A DNA stretch of 64,000 nt from Gambelia wislizenii (taxonomy: Eukaryota; Chordata; Lepidosauria; Squamata; Crotaphytidae). The stretch's first letter is position 1, and the number at the start of each line of letters is the position of its first letter. Positions 58,076 through 64,000 of this stretch are shown piece by piece. The DNA lies in the NCBI GenBank assembly GCA_030847615.1, contig JAUMIR010000005.1, positions 169,164,596 through 169,228,595 of the forward strand, in the 5' to 3' direction. The notes below the pieces were generated by a model, which saw nothing but the letters and a program-made list of their open reading frames with translations, had not been told where the DNA came from and ran no database searches. The position numbers and the translations under genes are program-made.

Positions 58076-59225
58076 TGGTCACATTGTAATTCGACTGATA
58101 TATACTTTCTATTTCCATGAGTGATTTCTACTAATATTGCATCTATACAAAAGAGTTAGCACATGTATCCATTTTGTACATATGTTTGTTTGGGTGGTGG
58201 GCTTCCTCTCCCCCCACCACCCATTTTTATGGAGGTATGTCTCTACCTGTGTGTCTGATGGCAAGAAAGAGCCATTTCATCAGAAGATTTCAAGGTTCCA
58301 GGAGATTCCAGCAGTGATGCCTCCAGAATATGAAGGAAATATTCTGCAGCATACCAGCTCCTCCATCACAATCGACAGGCTATTTCCTGAAATAGCCAGC
58401 TCTATAGCAGAGCTGGGCTCTATCATGTTAGCAGTTAGCGATGAGGGGGTGGGATCCATTATTATTTGTTCCCAGGTCAAAAAACAGGGTTCTTGACAGG
58501 TGGGAAACCTCATTAGGAAGAGTAATCTTGTGCAATTTTTTCTCAGTATTTCATGCCATCAACAGTTTCAGAAGAAATATTTTTCATCAAAAATGTATCT
58601 TATTTTCCCACAAAAACCAGTTTTCTGTAGATAGGGGAAAAATTCCCTGTACACACACACACACACACAAATTAAAAATAATTGTATTGTTTAATTGTTT
58701 TCTGGTTTTTATAAAAACAACAACAACAACACTGCTTTGTGCATAGGAAACAAGATTTTTACATCATCAAAAATGTATTTTTCAAATGTGTTTTTCTGAA
58801 CAGGATAATTAAGAGCAGAATAATTCCTCTGCAACATTTTTGGACATTTGAATACACAGAGAACACTATGGAGAAACATTTATTTTCTCCCAAAGTGTGA
58901 AGAAAATGACCATGATGGTTTATCCTTCTGTGCAAGGTTGAAATAGAAAGCTTTGACATCCCTAGCAGGGGCACTGCAATCACGTATTCTTCCTCCTTGG
59001 GATGCCATTTCTATTGCCTTCTTCTTCTGTGAGAGGTGAGGCCATCCTCCCCCTCCTCCTCTTCCTCTCCTTCCTTCAGTAGCATGGGGTGGGGTGATGC
59101 TACCTCTTCCTCCTCCATTTTCTGGGACTTGTGGAGAAGTATTGCCACTACAAGTTCCCTCCTCCTCCTCTAGTTGAACAGCATTGGGCCTCCTCTGCAA
59201 TGTGGGGTGGAGTAGGATTTTGCTT
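58076..59225. other. Unassigned DNA with AT-rich repeat at 58510-58900
   Basis: (CA)n at 58652-58668 and (AAC)n at 58717-58731. 59040-59290 is a Glu/Gly-rich chance frame over GAG/CTC triplets. No domain. Confidence 0.4.
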
Positions 59226-59231
59226 CCTGCC

Positions 59232-59795
59232 TTAGGCAGCAGGAGCAGTTGAGCCAATCCTGCCTCCACATGTACAGCAGGTGTGATGGAGGCGTCTGTT
59301 ATCACTGCAATTTCCAACACCATGCTTGCCTAAGACACCTTTCCAGGCTTCAGAGTTCTTTCCTACTCTGGCATTGAAGTCACCAAGGATAATAATTTTA
59401 TCTTCTACAGGGACTTTTTGTATGAGGTGGCGTAGGTCTGTGTAGAATTTTTCTTTCTCTACAGGGTCGGCTTGCATAGTTGGGGCATACATACTAAGGA
59501 GAACAACATGTGGGAGGCATAAGGAAATAATGCGATCAGAGTGTCCTGTTGACAAGGTTTCGAGTTTGGAGGCAATGGAGATTTTAATCATGAAGCCTGC
59601 TCCTGAAAGATGTTTTTTGGTTTTGGGTTTGCCAGACCAGTAAAGTGTGTAGCCGGTGCCATGTTCTTTAAGGCTGCATTCCTCATTGAGACAAACTTCA
59701 CTAAGAGCAGTGATGTCAATATTAAGTCGTGATAGTTCATGGGCTATTAGAGCAGAACGGTGCTCAGGCCGTCCACTATCTTCAGAGTCTCCCAT
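59232..59795 (-). pseudogene. LINE APE endonuclease N-terminal region
   Basis: Contains GRPEHRSALIAHELSRLNID, IDITALSEV, SGAGFMIK, SDRIISLCLP and KIIILGDFNARVGKNSEAWK, the APE-type endonuclease of RTE/Ingi-like LINEs (SE and GDFNARVG catalytic blocks; E of 'SEV' present). The frame is intact to about 59300, then joins unrelated sequence, so the C-terminal half and RT are missing. The start at 59795 is the first Met of the frame; the family's usual sequence before it (CWNII) is readable upstream without a start. Confidence 0.85.
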
Positions 59796-60660
59796 GGTTA
59801 TGATGTTCCAGCATGCAAGCGTCAGTTTATTTACACCTTTGGAGGCCGGTGTGTGCCTTTGTTTCTTTGCCTTGGTTTGACTGCATTAGAAGATTCCCAT
59901 TGGCCGCGGCTAGCCAACCAGGTAGTTGGGGATGAGCTTTCATTAGGCCACCTTTTCTAGGCCCCTCTCCATATGGAGCAAGCAGTGCTCTCCTTAAAAA
60001 AGGCTGCTTGGTCGTTCAGGATGCTGCCGAACAAGACTGCCATCTCCTGGGTCAGCCTTGAGCAACCAAAGTCCTGAACCGCCTGCATGCAGGGTTGGGT
60101 CTGTGGCTTCCAGTGCATCTTTAAACCTGCCATTTCATCCTTTGCCTATCGCTACAGGGCTTTTTTTGGAATTGGATTTGTCCTTTGAGCCTGTGCAATG
60201 GATTTTTCTGGTGGAGCGCAGCATGCACAGAACTGGCCTCATCCTTTAAACCAAAGGTTCATCTGCTGGTCTTGCAAGCATGGACGGTAGCAGTGAGGTC
60301 CTCAGGCCGTAGGTTTGATTAGAGTTTCCTTCTCTTAGATGGTTGACCTTACAGGGTGGATGAGCACCATCTGCCCGGGTTTGGGATTAGAGTTTTCCTT
60401 CTCCTAGGACAGTTGCCCTAAGGCTAGAGAGCCCATCCTGCCCTTTGACACTCTTTGTCAGACCCTTCAGTTTTGACCTGTCTGGCATGGGAGACCCTAC
60501 CGGTGGCTATTGTGCCACCACCGAAATAGCTCAAAACATCATTAGGGTATGCAAGCCTCTCTCCCATGACAAGGGGGCGTCAATGGAGAGGCTGCACATT
60601 GGAGGAGACTTCTAAAGCATTCCCTAAGAGAAGCAGCATGCAAGATTTTCTCTCAGAACA
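59295..60660 (-). mobile_element. LINE 5' region with 5' UTR (RTE/Ingi-like)
   Basis: Minus-strand 5' UTR from about 60660 to 59820, with two similar segments (GGTTTGATTAGAGTTTCCTT and GGATTAGAGTTTTCCTTCTC), followed by the endonuclease frame and cut off near 59295. Likely the same LINE family as 6655, 51541 and 62533, seen here from the other end. Confidence 0.65.
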
Positions 60661-60767
60661 TGGGAAGTGTTAGGCAAACAACTGAACATCCTGGCTGATT
60701 ATTTGGGTGTGGGGGGAAGTGGGCTTGAAATCCAGGGAGGGAGTTGGTGAAGTGTCAGCAAGAGCAA

Positions 60768-61079
60768 GGAGATTATCAGACATGTTCAAAAAGTACCTTA
60801 GGAGAATGCCATGGTGATGTTTTTGTCCCACCAATGGAACTCAGTTGCAGATGTCCTCATCCTCATCATGTTCTGCTCCTGTGCTGCAGCTGTTAGTAAA
60901 GCATCACTTTTCATTGATGGGAAGGTCCCGTCAGTGAAAAGTGATGCCTTACTAATGGCTGCAGCACAGGAGCAGAATGTGATGAGAATGGTATCATCTG
61001 AAACTGGGTCCTGTGTGCAGGACAGTAACATCTTCCTGACATTCTGCTAAAGTACTTTTTGTTGTGTCTGATAATCTCC
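60768..61079. mobile_element. Foldback MITE, GGAGATTATCAGACA ends, TSD CAA
   Basis: GGAGATTATCAGACA / TGTCTGATAATCTCC with CAA at 60765-60767 and 61080-61082. The arms pair to the centre (AAGCATCACTTTTCA against GTGAAAAGTGATGCCTT), which explains two mirrored frames at 60798-61050. No gene. Confidence 0.93.
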
Positions 61080-61084
61080 CAAGA

Positions 61085-61936
61085 CAAAAGAAAGGGCAAA
61101 GAGGAGTTGGCAAGTTGCAGGCTGGCTGCAGAGACACTAACTACATTTGGGTCATGAAAGAAGCAAGAAGAATATGAGAACAAACAAGAACAATAAACTA
61201 GAGGTTGGGCTTGAGCCAGGGGTTGGGGTCTTCTTGGCAGCCTGTGAAAAGTGCTTCCCACAAGCCTGCTGAGCAGACCTTGCCTGATGCTTAGGAAAGG
61301 CAAGCTTTACAGGATCCTTCCACCTCAAGCCTGTTGCTGAATTCATTTGCTGTATTCCCCTCAAAGAAACACTTCCCAGGCTCTACGGGATGAATGTTAC
61401 CTGCTGCTAGGACATGCTTTCAAAGGCTCCTTCTCCTCCAAGGCCAGCAAATCAGTAGCTAAAAATATATAAGACTCACATCCAGTTGAGTCAGTGCTTG
61501 ATTTATGGCAGAGCTGAGTCCAAGTCAAGTCACTGCAGCAACTTGAGTCTGACTCAAGCCCAATTCAATTGACCAAAGTTCACTTCACTGGGTAGAGGTG
61601 ACATATTGTCTGTTACACCAGGGAGCAAACGTCTTGGGCCTTGGGCCAGCCTTGTATACATTCCACATGAATGCTGGTACTTTGGGCAATTATAGTACAG
61701 TGAACATCATTTACAGTAATTTAAATAAAAACTATATCACAATGACAAAATAAAAGGGAGAAATGCAGAACTGAATTCCACCTTCATGCAAATGCTTTAT
61801 AAGATATATTGCCACTATGTTACCCATGAAGGAAATGTCCATTGAGCTACCTCTTCTGGCATGAGTAAGTAATTTTGTCTCATGTTCTGACATGAGGGAG
61901 AAATTTTGTCTCAATACCATATGTAGCATGGGGAAA

Positions 61937-61986
<50 letters not shown>

Positions 61987-62245
61987 CTTCCCTGAAATGT
62001 TAGAAGTAGCTGATATCAGGGAAAAACCCTTATGTGATTTCTTCACATATAACTCAATTCAGTATCTTGCATTCACTTTTTCTTTGTTACTACTCTAATA
62101 GCCCTTCCAGACAAGGCTATACCTTGTATGAACTGTTTGCACAGTGTGATATATTACTGTAAATCCAAATAATTAAATTCATACACAAGAGAAATTCTTA
62201 GATGGAGATTCATGTTTTCCCATTCTGAGGAAGCTCTCCTTCAAC
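61085..62245. other. Unassigned DNA with (TC)n(AC)n at 61937-61983
   Basis: No frame with a domain; the microsatellite accounts for the Arg/Glu and Leu/Ser frames. Confidence 0.4.
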
Positions 62246-62257
62246 AAGCCATGCCAG

Positions 62258-62303
<46 letters not shown>

Positions 62304-62327
62304 GGCACGGCTTGTATATATGGCTAG

Positions 62328-62385
<58 letters not shown>

Positions 62386-62426
62386 CACACTAAACATATA
62401 GCTGGCATGGCTTGTATACATGGCTA

Positions 62427-62458
<32 letters not shown>
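62246..62458. repeat. (TA)n/(TG)n microsatellite with embedded inverted and direct repeats
   Basis: TA runs at 62260-62300, 62328-62354 and 62429-62457 and a TG run at 62355-62378. The unit TGGCAYGGCTTGTATAYATG plus GCTAGTA occurs at about 62303 and 62403, and its complement AGCCATGCCAGC at 62249. Confidence 0.92.
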
Positions 62459-62532
62459 TAAACTGAAACACAGTCATGTGGAGAAATGAGAGAATGGCAT
62501 AAGCATTGCTGTATGTGTGTGATGGACATAGT

Positions 62533-62593
62533 CAGAAAGCGTGGGATGAGTCCTTCCTGAATCTTTGTTTGCAAAGAAAAGCCAGAGAGAGAG
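62533..62593 (+). mobile_element. 61-bp LINE 3' insertion with 20-bp target duplication
   Basis: GGGATGAGTCCTTCCTGAATC through AAAGCCAGAGAGAGAG is the extreme 3' end of the LINE at 6655 and 51541. ATGTGTGTGATGGACATAGT occurs on both sides (62513-62532 and 62594-62613). Confidence 0.92.
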
Positions 62594-62613
62594 ATGTGTG
62601 TGATGGACATAGT

Positions 62614-62985
62614 ACACATTACCAATCTTCCTAGAACAGATTTTGTTGGTTCATTATGATTACGTGTGAGGATACACAGTGCCTGTAGTCAGCTTGAGAT
62701 CCTGCCAGGATATTATGAGCCAGAAGTTGATAAGTTTTAACTCTCCATATGTTTTGGACTTCAGCTCCAAGAAGCTCCAGCCAGCAAATAGTTAGAGGTA
62801 ACAACCTTAGCATGCCTATACTCAGCAATTGCTTGGTTGCATGTTTCGCTATGAATTTAGATGGAGCATTTATTCATGATAATCCCCGTTTATTAGTCTT
62901 ATCCTTATCCTCTCTCTTCCTGCATCATTTAGTATGCAGTCAATCTGAGTTTGTTCATCCTCCATTTTGTATTCTTCAGTTTTCT
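62614..62985. other. Unassigned DNA
   Basis: No gene or repeat family recognised beyond a hAT-like fragment (TTTTGGACTTCAGCTCC) near 62753. Confidence 0.4.
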
Positions 62986-62989
62986 CTCC

Positions 62990-63820
62990 TCCATACTTGT
63001 GTTAGCATGCCCTACTACCCCCTCCCTATCTCATAAGTGGAAATCTTGGACACTTTTGGGTGTCAAGTTGGTCAGGATGAACCAAAAAGAGTCAGGTGGA
63101 GGTTGCATTGACCTGGGATGTGTTAGAAATATTTTGGCAAAACAAGCCTATATTAGGATTGTGCAGAAGCCCCTTGGTAAACAAAGTCATTAAGGATGTA
63201 TGTGCTAATTCCTTCTTAGACACTTCAGCAATAAGTCATCCAACCAAACAATTAATTGACCTTTCCCAATGCCAATCCCTAGGAAATCTCACCTAGGAAC
63301 CCCCTCCTGTCCTGCATTGAAGGTTGTTGTAAATCAATCAGTTCCTATCTTCCAGCCATTAACACCATCAGTCAAGTTTCAGTTTCCTTTTTTTACCTGG
63401 TGGAAAAACCATCCAGGCTTTGTCCTAGTTAGAGTACCCCCTCAGGATATGAAGCAGGGTATAAATATTAGTCCTCCAACAATAGAAAGGTGTGCCACTG
63501 TGGATGAACTAGGCCACTCTCTTTCTTGGCATGCCTCTGGATCAGAACCTCCAGTGCCAGCCTCAGACTTCTGTCTGAGTACTTTGCTACTCGAAACTCT
63601 GTTTTTCAAGACTGGTAACTATTGCCCTATTGCCCTCTATTCACCCCCCCTTATTCCTCAATAGCCTTGTGTGGTTCTTAGGAATGTGTGTTGCATGTGT
63701 AAATGCATTTGGTGTTATTTCCAATAAAAATGCTTTATTTCATGTTAAACTGAAGTTCTCTGCCATTAATACTGGTATACATAGGTGAAAAGATCCCATA
63801 GTTACCTGCCTCTCACAGCT
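62990..63820 (+). mobile_element. LTR (family B, copy 2) with 3' internal edge
   Basis: The LTR starts TGTTAGAAATATTTTGGC at about 63119. TATAAATATTAG at 63472, AATAAA at 63723, U5 block CTGGTATACATAGGTGAAAAG near 63772, and end near 63820. 62990-63118 matches the internal side of copy 1. The frame at 63269-63664 lies in the LTR and is not a gene. Confidence 0.75.
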
Positions 63821-64000
63821 TTCCATTTAAGCTAATAATTCCCCCAGATTGGCATCCCACATGGGATTCACCCCCTCCCACCTCTTAGGGTAACAGTTGA
63901 AAAGCACATTTTACAGAGCCTCTCACCATGAAATGTTATGACATCTTTAGTACTTTTTAGTAAACCTACTTCATACAATTTAGCCAAAAAAGACTAAGGC
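63821..64000. other. Beginning of possible LTR-element internal sequence
   Basis: 63826-63870 (GCTAATAATTCCCCCAGATTGG) is shared with the sequence after the family A LTRs. Nothing further can be read before the window ends. Confidence 0.4.

Noticed and set aside
60798..61050. Small Cys/Ala-rich protein on both strands
   Set aside because: The interval is a palindromic MITE, so the two frames mirror each other.
62179..62427. Ile/Tyr repeat proteins
   Set aside because: Translation of TA and TG microsatellites.
63269..63664. 131-codon plus-strand frame
   Set aside because: Lies wholly inside an LTR containing TATA and AATAAA signals; no domain.
1..64000. CRISPR array, operons or other prokaryotic features
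   Set aside because: No regular spacer-repeat structure; the repeats are eukaryotic transposons and microsatellites.
1..64000. Host protein-coding exons
   Set aside because: I found no frame with recognisable vertebrate protein similarity apart from mobile-element proteins. Short exons could be missed without a homology search; a translated search against squamate proteomes would decide.

Overview
This window looks like non-coding DNA from a squamate reptile, probably a lizard. It is AT-rich with poor CpG, it carries tRNA-derived SINEs of the Sauria type, and it mixes CR1, L2, L1 and RTE/Ingi-like LINEs, a Penelope-like element, Ty3/gypsy-like and other LTR elements, and many short inverted-repeat DNA transposons. 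I found no host protein-coding gene, no exon with homology I recognise, and no intact functional RNA gene. Every coding signal I can support belongs to a decayed mobile element. The window is best read as an intergenic or intronic repeat landscape.

Layout. 1-1.2 kb: edge of an LTR retrotransposon on the minus strand (LTR plus Gag with a CCHC knuckle). 1.7-9 kb: inverted-repeat DNA elements, a Sauria SINE, a mariner-like element with a G-rich insert, an L1 ORF2 tail, a LINE 3' end with an 11-bp target duplication, and an L2-type tail. 9-19 kb: palindromic MITEs, tRNA-derived SINEs and Tigger-like elements. 19-26 kb: an internally deleted Penelope fragment, then a near-complete but broken Penelope element between inverted terminal repeats. 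27-32 kb: an LTR interrupted by a MITE, then two Harbinger-like MITEs and a CpG-richer block. 33-40 kb: foldback MITE, mariner-like MITE, an LTR split by a foldback element, and a CR1 ORF2 remnant. 40.7-42.1 kb: CR1 ORF1 remnant split by a Sauria SINE. 44 kb: two tRNA-Met-like pseudogenes in a large palindrome. 45-49.6 kb: LTRs. 51-55 kb: second LINE 3' end and two L2 reverse-transcriptase remnants. 56-58 kb: about 1 kb inverted pair of MITEs, then a CR1 3' end split by a perfect-boundary foldback MITE. 59-61 kb: LINE 5' region with endonuclease, then another foldback MITE. 62-64 kb: TA/TG microsatellites with embedded repeats, a 61-bp LINE insertion with a 20-bp target duplication, and an LTR.

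The most interesting signal is a group of foldback elements with terminal repeats beginning GGAGATT(A/T)TCA. Five copies have matching 3-bp target duplications (CTT, TAT, CAA, TGT, TAA). For two of them the empty target site can be read from related LTR or CR1 copies in the same window. A sister group begins GGACTTTATCAGA and shares internal modules. I cannot assign them to a named superfamily from sequence alone.
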